In this document: positions 58,388 through 64,000 of the stretch, in pieces | Numbering within the stretch: position 1 is the first letter of the stretch | How the letters are laid out: every line of letters starts with the position of its first letter | From: Prescottella equi | GTDB lineage: Bacteria; Actinomycetota; Actinomycetes; Mycobacteriales; Mycobacteriaceae | Assembly (NCBI RefSeq): GCF_020171745.1 | Contig: NZ_JAIVAH010000013.1 | Span: forward strand, 1-64,000 | Length of the DNA: 64,000 bases | Reading direction: 5' to 3' | Notes under the pieces: generated by a model | Seen by the model: only the letters and a program-made list of their open reading frames with translations | Databases searched by the model: none | Told to the model about the DNA's origin: nothing | Position numbers and translations under genes: made by a program

Positions 58388-59155
58388 GTGATCGTTGCGC
58401 TCATCGACTCGGGTCTGGGACTGCTGCCGACGTCTGCGTGGCTGCGTCGGTTGCGGCCGGATCTCGATCTGATGCTGTCGCTCGATCCCGAGGGTGCGCC
58501 GTGGGGTCCGCGTGACGAGCGCTGGGTGATCGACCGGGTGGTCGGCACCGCGCGCCGGGCCGTCGACCGTGGCGCCGAGGTCGTGGTGTTGCCGTGCAAC
58601 ACCGCGAGCGTCACGGCGCTCGAGCACGTGCGGGCGGACCTCGGGGACGCGGTTCCCGTGATCGGCACGGTGCCCGCGATCAAGCCCGCCGCGGCGGTGT
58701 GCGACTCGGTGGCGATCTGGGCCACGGCGGCAACCACGGCGAGCGACTACCAGGCCAACCTGGTGCAGCAGTTCGCGAACGGCAGCTCGGTGGTGGGCGT
58801 CGCGTGCCACGGTCTGGCGGACGCGATCGATCTCGGCGACGTCGAGGCGGCTCGGGCGGCGATCGCCGCGGCCGCCGCCCGCACCCCGGGTGACGTCACC
58901 GGTGTCGTGCTGGGCTGCACGCACTATCCGCTCGTCGCCGACGAGATCGCGGCGCACCTGCCGGAGGGTGTGGTGCTGTTCGACAGCGCCGAGGCGGTGG
59001 CGGCGCAGACCCTGCGCCGGATCGACGCGCTCGGGCGGGACACGACCGGTCAGGGCACCGTCGAGGTCCTACTGAGTGGGACTCGCGGCGAGCTGCCGAT
59101 CAGCGCCGCGAGTTTCGACGCCGGGCGCCTTCTGCTCGCCGCCCCGTCGCGCTGA
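58388..59155 (+). CDS. Glutamate racemase-like protein (Asp/Glu racemase superfamily)
   Basis: A 255-residue protein with IDSGLGLLPTSAWLRR at the start, LPCNTAS near residue 70 and VLGCTHYPLVADEIA near residue 177. The two Cys match the catalytic pair of MurI, which makes D-glutamate for peptidoglycan. The classical DSGxGG loop is altered to DSGLGLL, so activity or substrate may differ. It lies 19 bp after the reductase and probably shares its KstR-controlled promoter, odd for a housekeeping racemase. The main murI is not in this window. Confidence 0.8.
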   Translation: MIVALIDSGLGLLPTSAWLRRLRPDLDLMLSLDPEGAPWGPRDERWVIDRVVGTARRAVDRGAEVVVLPCNTASVTALEHVRADLGDAVPVIGTVPAIKPAAAVCDSVAIWATAATTASDYQANLVQQFANGSSVVGVACHGLADAIDLGDVEAARAAIAAAAARTPGDVTGVVLGCTHYPLVADEIAAHLPEGVVLFDSAEAVAAQTLRRIDALGRDTTGQGTVEVLLSGTRGELPISAASFDAGRLLLAAPSR

Positions 59156-59170
59156 CCAGAGCCGACGGCG

Positions 59171-59785
59171 TCAGCCCAGCTGCGCCATGCCGGCGGCCAC
59201 GACCTGGGCGACGGGGTCGAGTTCGTCGTGGCGGCGGGGGATGTCGTCGAGGTCGCGCATCCGGTCGTTGCTGGCGGCGGAGAACATCGCCGCGACCCAT
59301 GCGTTCGCGCACGCGCGCAGTGTTCCGGGACGGACCGGTGCCGACGCGCTGGCCTCGAGGATCCGCATCGTCGCGTCGTACAGATACGACCGGAAGCGGC
59401 GCAGGGAGTCGCGGACGTCGGGGTGGGACTCGGCCTCGCGCCAGATGATCACCCGCACCACCGAGGAGTGGTGATCGCGCAGGTTGAGCGCGTTGTCGAG
59501 GTTCACCAGGCTCGTCGCAGGGTCACCGGGCGCGACGAGCGGAGCGAGGTCGTCGAGTGGTTCGGCGGGCAGGCGTTCGGCGAGCAGCGCGGTGAGGATG
59601 TCGGCCTTGGTGGGGAAGTAGTAGAAGATCAGGCCCTTCGGCACCCCCGCGGCCCCCGCGACGGCAGCGGTGGACGTCGCGTCGAAGCCGTGGGCGGCGA
59701 ACAGCGACTCCGCCGCGTCGAGGATCTTCTCGCGCGCGTCGCCGTCGGTTTTCGCGCTCCGCCGTCGACGTGGGCGCGGTGGCAT
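59171..59785 (-). CDS. TetR family transcriptional regulator
   Basis: A 204-residue TetR protein. The helix-turn-helix region carries FDATSTAAVAGAAGVPKGLIFYYFPTK, followed by a helical effector domain. Its start lies 25 bp after the SPW-repeat gene on the same strand, and an imperfect palindrome precedes that gene, so the pair is probably autoregulated. It is convergent with the racemase-like gene. The ligand is unknown. Confidence 0.87.
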   Translation of the reverse strand: MPPRPRRRRSAKTDGDAREKILDAAESLFAAHGFDATSTAAVAGAAGVPKGLIFYYFPTKADILTALLAERLPAEPLDDLAPLVAPGDPATSLVNLDNALNLRDHHSSVVRVIIWREAESHPDVRDSLRRFRSYLYDATMRILEASASAPVRPGTLRACANAWVAAMFSAASNDRMRDLDDIPRRHDELDPVAQVVAAGMAQLG

Positions 59786-59810
59786 GGGGGTGCCTCCCGG
59801 TCGGAGTGGA

Positions 59811-60173
59811 TCAGTGTGCAGCCACCCCTCCGTGCCCGTGCATTCGGGAGCTCATCGCCGGCATACCGACGACGGACACCACGACGGCGAGAGCACCGAC
59901 GACCCATGCGGTCCAGGCAGCCCCGGTCATGCCGTGGAAGTTCATCACCCACGGGGAGATGAACATCAGCACGCCGAGCACGCCCATCGCGTAGTCGGCC
60001 GCGACCATCTCGGGCCGGGCCATGTGGAGCAGTCCGGCAACCGCGACGAGCACGCCGAGCACGATCAGCGACCACACGGCGGCATTGTTGGTGTCGAGCC
60101 ACAGCGGTGAGAGGGCCGCGTAGGCGCCGATGATGACGGCCGCGTAGTCCTGCCAACGAGTTGATGCCTTCAT
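59811..60173 (-). CDS. SPW repeat membrane protein
   Basis: A 120-residue protein with four hydrophobic segments and two SPW-type motifs (LSPLWLD near residue 20 and ISPWVMNFHG near 73), the signature of this small actinobacterial family. Its function is not established. ATG 60173 follows AGAGGAGGCTGGTC. It is co-oriented with and just before a TetR gene. Confidence 0.85.
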   Translation of the reverse strand: MKASTRWQDYAAVIIGAYAALSPLWLDTNNAAVWSLIVLGVLVAVAGLLHMARPEMVAADYAMGVLGVLMFISPWVMNFHGMTGAAWTAWVVGALAVVVSVVGMPAMSSRMHGHGGVAAH

Positions 60174-60227
60174 GACCAGCCTCCTCTGGGAAAGGATCGT
60201 GTCCTCACCCCCAGTGTCACGCTGACT

Positions 60228-60241
60228 GACCGGCCGATCAA
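60228..60241. promoter_or_regulatory. TetR-type operator upstream of the SPW/tetR pair
   Basis: TGACCGGCCGATCA (60228-60241) is a 14-bp palindrome with one mismatched pair, and sits about 55 bp before the SPW start codon. GC-rich cores flanked by TGA/TCA are common TetR sites, so the downstream regulator is the likely binder. Confidence 0.55.
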
Positions 60242-60295
60242 TATTGTCCGGATTGCACTCGCATCACGGGTTAGTGCAGTTCGGGCCACTTTTCC

Positions 60296-60350
60296 GTGGC
60301 CGAATGTCACACGCGGTCAGGTGGACCGAACCGGTGTGACATTCGGCCAC
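60296..60350. repeat. Large inverted repeat in the SPW-kshB gap
   Basis: GTGGCCGAATGTCACA (60296-60311) and TGTGACATTCGGCCAC (60335-60350) are perfect 16-bp arms around a 23-bp loop, itself containing CGGTC/GACCG. The gap holds no gene. It could be a mobile or palindromic intergenic repeat rather than a gene-specific element. Confidence 0.75.
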
Positions 60351-60370
60351 CGACACGGGGCAGGGACGCG

Positions 60371-60410
60371 AGAAGGGCCCGACCCACCGAACGGTGAATC
60401 GGGCCCTTCT
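60371..60410 (-). terminator. Terminator of kshB
   Basis: AGAAGGGCCCGA (60371-60382) pairs with TCGGGCCCTTCT (60399-60410), a perfect 12-bp stem with a 16-nt loop, 19 bp past the kshB stop on the reverse strand. Confidence 0.8.
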
Positions 60411-60428
60411 GCGAACGGGTGCCGAGTC

Positions 60429-61484
60429 TCAGAACTCGATCTTGAGGTGATCGGTCACCGGCTTGGCCTGGCAGCCCAGGATGTAGCCGTTGGCGATGTC
60501 TTCCTCGTCGAGGACGCCTGCGTGTTCCATGGTGACCTCGCCCTCGAGGACGGTGCAGGCGCACGAGCCGCACTCGCCTTCCTGGCAGGAGTAGGGCACG
60601 TCCAGGCCCTTCGACAGCATGACGTCGACGAGCGTCTGCTTCCGCGGCCAGCTGAGGTTGTGCTTCTCGCCGTCCAACTCGATCTCGACGGTGGCGGCGT
60701 CGGCGGCCTCCTCCGCGGTGACCTCTTCGAGTTCGACGTCCGCGAACGGGTCACCGCTCAGGGAGTTGAAGACCTCGGCGTGGACCTGCGAGCGCGGCAT
60801 CCCGGCCTGGGCCAGGGCCTCGTGGATGGTGTCCATGAACGGGCCGGGGCCACACATGAACGCCTCGTACGAGGTGTACGGCGACAGCAGCGTCGCGAGC
60901 TGGGTGACGCTGGGCAGACCCTGGACCGTCTCGATCCAGTGGATGATCGTCAGGCGGTCGGGGTACTTGGCGGCCAGCTCGCGCAGCTCGGCAGCGAAGA
61001 TCACCGACTCGACGTCGCGGTTGCCGTACAGCAGGACGACCTTGCCACCGCCCTGCGTGAGCGCAGACTTCAGGATCGACATGACGGGCGTGATGCCGCT
61101 GCCGCCGCCGAAGAGCAGGAAGTCGTGGTCGAGCGACTTCGGGGTGAAGACACCGGCCGGGGGCAGGACCTCGAGCTGGTCGCCCACCTTGAGGTTGTCG
61201 CACAGCCAGTTGGAGCCGTAACCCGCGGCGGTGCGCTTGACGGTGACCTTGGGGGCGTCGTCGGTGAACGGCGAGCTCGCGAGGGAGTAGCAGCGGGCGA
61301 CCGAACCGGTCTGGTCGCTCGGAATGCGCAGCGTCAGGAACTGGCCGGGCTTGTACTGGAACTTGCTCTTCATGTCCGCGGGGACGTCGAAGACCAGCGA
61401 CCGCGAGTCGGGGGTTTCCTCGATCACCCCGGACACGGTGAGCACCGCGGATCGAGAACTGTGCGGCACGTCGATAGTGGTCAT
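60429..61484 (-). CDS. kshB: 3-ketosteroid 9-alpha-hydroxylase reductase subunit KshB
   Basis: A 351-residue reductase of the ferredoxin-NADP reductase family. The FAD region has ARCYSLASSPF, the NAD region LFGGGSGITPVMSILK, and the C-terminus a plant-type [2Fe-2S] domain with CQEGECGSC and a final Cys in GYILGCQAK. KshB passes electrons to KshA, which opens the sterol B ring. The sequence resembles M. tuberculosis Rv3571. A perfect KstR box lies just upstream. No kshA is visible in the window. Confidence 0.9.
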   Translation of the reverse strand: MTTIDVPHSSRSAVLTVSGVIEETPDSRSLVFDVPADMKSKFQYKPGQFLTLRIPSDQTGSVARCYSLASSPFTDDAPKVTVKRTAAGYGSNWLCDNLKVGDQLEVLPPAGVFTPKSLDHDFLLFGGGSGITPVMSILKSALTQGGGKVVLLYGNRDVESVIFAAELRELAAKYPDRLTIIHWIETVQGLPSVTQLATLLSPYTSYEAFMCGPGPFMDTIHEALAQAGMPRSQVHAEVFNSLSGDPFADVELEEVTAEEAADAATVEIELDGEKHNLSWPRKQTLVDVMLSKGLDVPYSCQEGECGSCACTVLEGEVTMEHAGVLDEEDIANGYILGCQAKPVTDHLKIEF

Positions 61485-61522
61485 GCGAACTCTGGTCCTC
61501 TCGTGGATCAGTGTAGAACGTA

Positions 61523-61536
61523 TAGAACGTGTTCTA
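61523..61536. promoter_or_regulatory. KstR operator upstream of kshB
   Basis: TAGAACGTGTTCTA is a perfect fit to the KstR consensus. A partial extra half-site, TAGAACG, lies 10 bp to its left (61513-61519). On the reverse strand a TACACT -10 candidate (61515-61510) follows the box at once, so KstR would cover the -35 region. Confidence 0.85.
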
Positions 61537-61592
61537 GTTTCAGCGTATCAGCGTAGCGACGCTACCGGGGCGATGGTAATTCGCCTCTTCCG

Positions 61593-61655
61593 GCTCCCGC
61601 TGATCGGGAGCGTCCTCGAGAGTGTGACCGGATTCTCGAGGCGTCACGCCTCGAG
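61593..61655. terminator. Hairpins at the mftM 3' end
   Basis: GCTCCCG (61593-61599) pairs with CGGGAGC (61605-61611). CTCGAGGCGT (61635-61644) and ACGCCTCGAG (61646-61655) form a near-continuous palindrome that contains the mftM stop codon. Together they probably end mftM transcription on the reverse strand and shield kshB from read-through. Confidence 0.6.
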
Positions 61656-62447
61656 GACGAGCCATCCGCCGTGGTGGTCGAACACCTCGAACGGCCGGCC
61701 CGTCGATGCGCCGAGTTCGCGCAGCGAGTCCGCGTCGAAGGTGCGGACGTGCCCGTGGCAGGCGGTCGCCTCGTCCTCGTAGGGCACCGCGACGACGACG
61801 CGTTCGCGGGCGATGCGCAGGGCCTCGGCAACCACGTCGGCGCCGGTGCGGGCGTCGACATGCTCGAGAAGGTGGACCGCGGTCACGGTGTCGGCGCTGT
61901 CGTCGGGGACCGGGACGTTCGCGGCGTCGCACACGAGGGTGGTGATCGGGATGTCGAGGCTGGGAGCGACGGCGTCGAGCAGGGTCATCGTGCCCGGCAG
62001 GATGTCGGTGGCGGTGACCGGGACGCCGGCGCGGGCCAGGCGCAGCGGCAGGAAGCCGAAGCACGAGCCCAGGTCGAGCACCGAGCCGCGGACCAGTTCG
62101 GCGGCCTTGTCGTGGATCGGCGCGAAGTCCGCGGTGCCGTCGAGTAGTTCCTCGAGCGAGTTGCGGTAGTAGACGGTCCACGACTCGAGTGCACCCGGCA
62201 CGGTCGACCGGACCAGTCCGACCATCGTCAGCTCGAACTCCGTCTGCCCGAAGTCGGCGTCCCCGATCGAGGCGGTCACCTCGGCGACCAGACGCTCGCT
62301 GAGCGCCTCGGGTCCCAGTGCGTGCCGCACATGCAGCGAATTGCCGCTACGGGTCAGGGTGATCGGCCCGCTCGGGACGCGTTCGACGGTGACGTGGTCG
62401 TGCGACCACAGCCCCGGGGCGCAGGGGGCGAGCGAGTCGAGCGTCAT
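61644..62447 (-). CDS. mftM: Mycofactocin oligosaccharide methyltransferase MftM (probable)
   Basis: A 267-residue SAM-dependent methyltransferase. Motif I is seen as VLDLGSCFGFLPLRLA, with VTATDILPGTMTLLDAV and the later VTAVHLLEHVDARTGAD. The N-terminal 110 residues are family-specific. MftM methylates the glucose chain of mycofactocin; I assign it from class I methyltransferase motifs and its coupling to mftR, which is strong context but not proof. ATG 62447 overlaps the mftR stop by 4 bp. Confidence 0.72.
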   Translation of the reverse strand: MTLDSLAPCAPGLWSHDHVTVERVPSGPITLTRSGNSLHVRHALGPEALSERLVAEVTASIGDADFGQTEFELTMVGLVRSTVPGALESWTVYYRNSLEELLDGTADFAPIHDKAAELVRGSVLDLGSCFGFLPLRLARAGVPVTATDILPGTMTLLDAVAPSLDIPITTLVCDAANVPVPDDSADTVTAVHLLEHVDARTGADVVAEALRIARERVVVAVPYEDEATACHGHVRTFDADSLRELGASTGRPFEVFDHHGGWLVLEA

Positions 62448-63076
62448 GGGGCGGTTCCGTTCAGTAGCGGCTCGTGCAGTTCGGACAGTCCGGTGTACAG
62501 CAGTCGACTGCCCTTTGCGAGCAGTTCGATCAGGTCGAGCGAGTCGTCGGTCAGCCAGGTCTCGTACGCCCCCAGCGCGATGCCGAGCATCATGTAGCCC
62601 ACCGTTCGGGGCAGTTGATCGGCCGGATCGAGGCCGAGTCTGCCGGCGACGTATTCGGCGATCACCTTGCGCCATCCGTCGTACATCACCACCGAGTACG
62701 CCTGCAGCGCGGGAACCACGAAGATCAGTTCCATCCTGCGGCGATGTCCCTCGGCGACCTCGGGCGGGAAGGTGTTGAACGCCATCACCGCCGAGACGAG
62801 CGTGTCGAGGATCGACATGTCGTCGGGCATCTCGGCGAGCAGGGTGCGCATCTCGGCCAGGTGCGCGTCGAAGTCGCCCCACGGCACCGCGTTCTTCGAC
62901 GGGAAGTAGCGGAAGAACGTGCGGCGCGCGATCCCTGCAGCCTCGGCGATGTCGTCGACGCTGGTGTCGTCGAACCCGCGGGTGGCGAACAGGTCGATGC
63001 CCACCGCCGCGATGCGGTCGCGTGTGGTGGTCGGCCTCCGGCCGATCCGCGACGACGGGTTTCTACGACTGCGCAC
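62444..63076 (-). CDS. mftR: Mycofactocin system TetR regulator MftR
   Basis: A 210-residue TetR regulator. The helix-turn-helix has FDDTSVDDIAEAAGIARRTFFRYFPSKN, the usual MftR pattern. MftR represses mft genes and reportedly responds to long-chain acyl-CoAs. GTG 63076 is preferred, 7 bp after GGAGGT; GTG 63094 would add six residues. It is divergent from mftA with a near-perfect inverted repeat between. Confidence 0.85.
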   Translation of the reverse strand: MRSRRNPSSRIGRRPTTTRDRIAAVGIDLFATRGFDDTSVDDIAEAAGIARRTFFRYFPSKNAVPWGDFDAHLAEMRTLLAEMPDDMSILDTLVSAVMAFNTFPPEVAEGHRRRMELIFVVPALQAYSVVMYDGWRKVIAEYVAGRLGLDPADQLPRTVGYMMLGIALGAYETWLTDDSLDLIELLAKGSRLLYTGLSELHEPLLNGTAP

Positions 63077-63134
63077 TTCTGTGACCTCCTTCACTAGTCA
63101 TTGTGCACCCGATGCCATTACAGTGGTGAACCGA

Positions 63135-63159
63135 GTCACAGTGAAGAAGTCACTATGAC
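63135..63159. promoter_or_regulatory. Candidate MftR operator
   Basis: GTCACAGTGA (63135-63144) and TCACTATGAC (63150-63159) form an inverted repeat with nine of ten pairs and a 5-bp spacer, in the divergent mftR-mftA region. A second, weaker TCACTAGTCA lies near 63093-63102. A TetR dimer would fit. Confidence 0.6.
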
Positions 63160-63200
63160 CGCAGATCCCGCTGCTGGGGTCCGATTTGGAGGAGGAATCG

Positions 63201-63302
63201 ATGTCCGATCGCGACAGTGTCATTTCTGCCAACGAGAGCTCGCTCGTCGAGGAGTCCCTCGTGGAAGAGGTTTCCATCGACGGCATGTGCGGCGTGTACT
63301 GA
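63201..63302 (+). CDS. mftA: Mycofactocin precursor peptide MftA
   Basis: A 33-residue precursor ending SLVEEVSIDGMCGVY. The C-terminal Val-Tyr pair is the substrate of MftC, which decarboxylates the Tyr and links it to Val; the result is processed to the redox cofactor mycofactocin. The IDGMCGVY end is diagnostic. ATG 63201 is preceded by GGAGGAGG (63189-63196). mftB follows 2 bp later. Confidence 0.95.
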   Translation: MSDRDSVISANESSLVEESLVEEVSIDGMCGVY

Positions 63303-63304
63303 TC

Positions 63305-63607
63305 GTGTCCGAACAGGCCCTCGGCTCCGGCTCGTCGGCCGGCACGATCGATCTCGACGCGGCGTGGAAGCTTCATCCGCAGGTGGCGCTGCGCCCCGAA
63401 CCTTTCGGGGCGCTGCTCTACCACTTCGGGACGCGCAAGCTGTCGTTCCTGAAGAACCGGACCATCGTCGAGATCGTCGAATCGCTGCCCCAGCACCCGA
63501 ACGTCGGGGCAGCCCTGCGAGCGCACGGCATCGAGGAGGATGAGGCGCGGCCGTATCTGCGCGCCCTCGGCACCCTGGCCGACTCGCACATGATCGTGCC
63601 GTCCTGA
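63305..63607 (+). CDS. mftB: Mycofactocin peptide chaperone MftB
   Basis: A 100-residue RRE-type (PqqD-like) protein starting at GTG 63305. AWKLHPQVALRPEPFGALLYHF and TRKLSFLKNRTIVEIVESLP are typical. MftB binds the MftA peptide and presents it to MftC. The longer in-frame start at 63101 runs through mftA and is rejected. It is close-packed with mftA. Confidence 0.93.
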   Translation: MSEQALGSGSSAGTIDLDAAWKLHPQVALRPEPFGALLYHFGTRKLSFLKNRTIVEIVESLPQHPNVGAALRAHGIEEDEARPYLRALGTLADSHMIVPS

Positions 63608-63668
63608 ACCCAGCCTCTTCTTCACGTTCTGTACCCAACCAGACTCTTCAGATTTGAGGACTCAGCCC

Positions 63669-64000
63669 ATGACCTCAGTTCTCGAGCCGCCCGCGACCAT
63701 GTCGTCTCCCGCCGCTCCGCTCGTCCCCAAGGTCGGTCGTCTCGTAGACCAGTTCGAACTCGGTCTCGACGCCCCGATCTGTCTCACGTGGGAACTCACC
63801 TACGCGTGCAACCTGTCGTGCGTGCACTGCCTGTCGTCCTCGGGACGACGGGATCCGCGCGAGCTCAGCACCGAACAGTGCAAGTCGATCATCGACGAGC
63901 TGCAGCGCATGCAGGTCTTCTACGTCAACATCGGCGGCGGTGAACCCACCGTCCGCTCCGACTTCTGGGAGCTGGTCGACTACGCGACCGAGCACCAGGT
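63669..64000 (+). CDS. mftC: Mycofactocin radical SAM maturase MftC (truncated by window end)
   Basis: The first 110 residues of a radical SAM enzyme. The CX3CX2C iron-sulfur motif is TYACNLSCVHC (Cys47, Cys51, Cys54), followed by YVNIGGGEPTVRSDFWEL, the GGEP SAM-binding motif. MftC oxidatively decarboxylates the MftA Tyr and forms the Val-Tyr link. ATG 63669 follows GAGGACTCAGCCC. The gene runs off the edge; the remaining mft genes are expected outside. Confidence 0.93.
   Translation, partial: MTSVLEPPATMSSPAAPLVPKVGRLVDQFELGLDAPICLTWELTYACNLSCVHCLSSSGRRDPRELSTEQCKSIIDELQRMQVFYVNIGGGEPTVRSDFWELVDYATEHQ

Noticed and set aside
63101-63304. Longer start for mftB through mftA
   Set aside because: It would overlap all of mftA in another frame and the operator. 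GTG 63305 gives the usual 100-residue size.

Overview
This window is GC-rich, coding-dense chromosomal DNA from a mycolic-acid actinobacterium (order Mycobacteriales), most likely Rhodococcus or a close relative. The evidence is the hadA-hadB mycolate dehydratase pair, a complete Mce lipid-import operon, KstR-type operators next to a kshB-like steroid hydroxylase reductase, the start of a mycofactocin cluster, and the order thrT-metT-rpmG-hadAB-trpT-secE-nusG-rplK-rplA ... rplJ-rplL ... rpoB-rpoC ... rpsL-rpsG-fusA-tuf ... mft, which runs parallel to the M. tuberculosis Rv0634-Rv0693 region. The genus is inferred from remembered gene order and protein similarity; no search was run.

Layout. 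0-4.8 kb: a 3' gene fragment, tRNA-Thr, tRNA-Met, rpmG, hadA, hadB, tRNA-Trp, secE, nusG, rplK, rplA. 4.8-6.4 kb: a reverse-strand DHA2-type exporter. 6.6-7.9 kb: an rplJ leader with an attenuator-like hairpin, then rplJ-rplL. 8.0-19.4 kb: mceG, two YrbE permeases, mceA-F and two Mce-associated proteins, an entire lipid importer between rplL and rpoB. 19.4-27.4 kb: rpoB-rpoC. 27.5-34.1 kb: a small membrane protein, an acyl-ACP thioesterase, an FprB-type ferredoxin/NADP reductase, a quinone oxidoreductase, a MarR-exporter pair and an orphan protein.

34.2-43.5 kb: a tightly coupled catabolic operon (TIGR03084-like protein, AtuA-like protein, acyl-CoA dehydrogenase, AccD2/AccA2-like carboxylase, second acyl-CoA dehydrogenase, enoyl-CoA hydratase), resembling M. 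tuberculosis Rv0971c-Rv0976c. It suggests carboxylation-dependent breakdown of a branched or isoprenoid acyl-CoA. It ends at a strong terminator, beyond which lie a divergent 43-residue peptide gene and a TetR regulator. 44.5-45.6 kb: two DUF3558-like lipoproteins. 45.6-50.3 kb: the str operon rpsL-rpsG-fusA-tuf. 50.4-54.4 kb: an FAD monooxygenase, two small SnoaL/NTF2-fold proteins, a LysR regulator and a pentapeptide-repeat protein.

54.4-57.0 kb: a reverse-strand Asp23/Gls24 envelope cluster (two Asp23 proteins, a 59-residue DUF2273-like protein, an Asp23-DUF6286-like protein, AmaP). 57.1-61.5 kb: a KstR-boxed ferredoxin reductase followed by a glutamate racemase-like gene, a TetR/SPW pair, and KstR-boxed kshB. 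61.6-64.0 kb: mftM and mftR on the reverse strand, diverging from mftA, mftB and the beginning of mftC, which runs off the window. Lipid and sterol import (Mce), sterol ring oxidation (KshB), mycofactocin and mycolate synthesis share a region with the core transcription and translation genes.

No insertion sequence, prophage, CRISPR array or replication origin was seen. All functional calls are from reading protein sequences and motifs; no database search was run.
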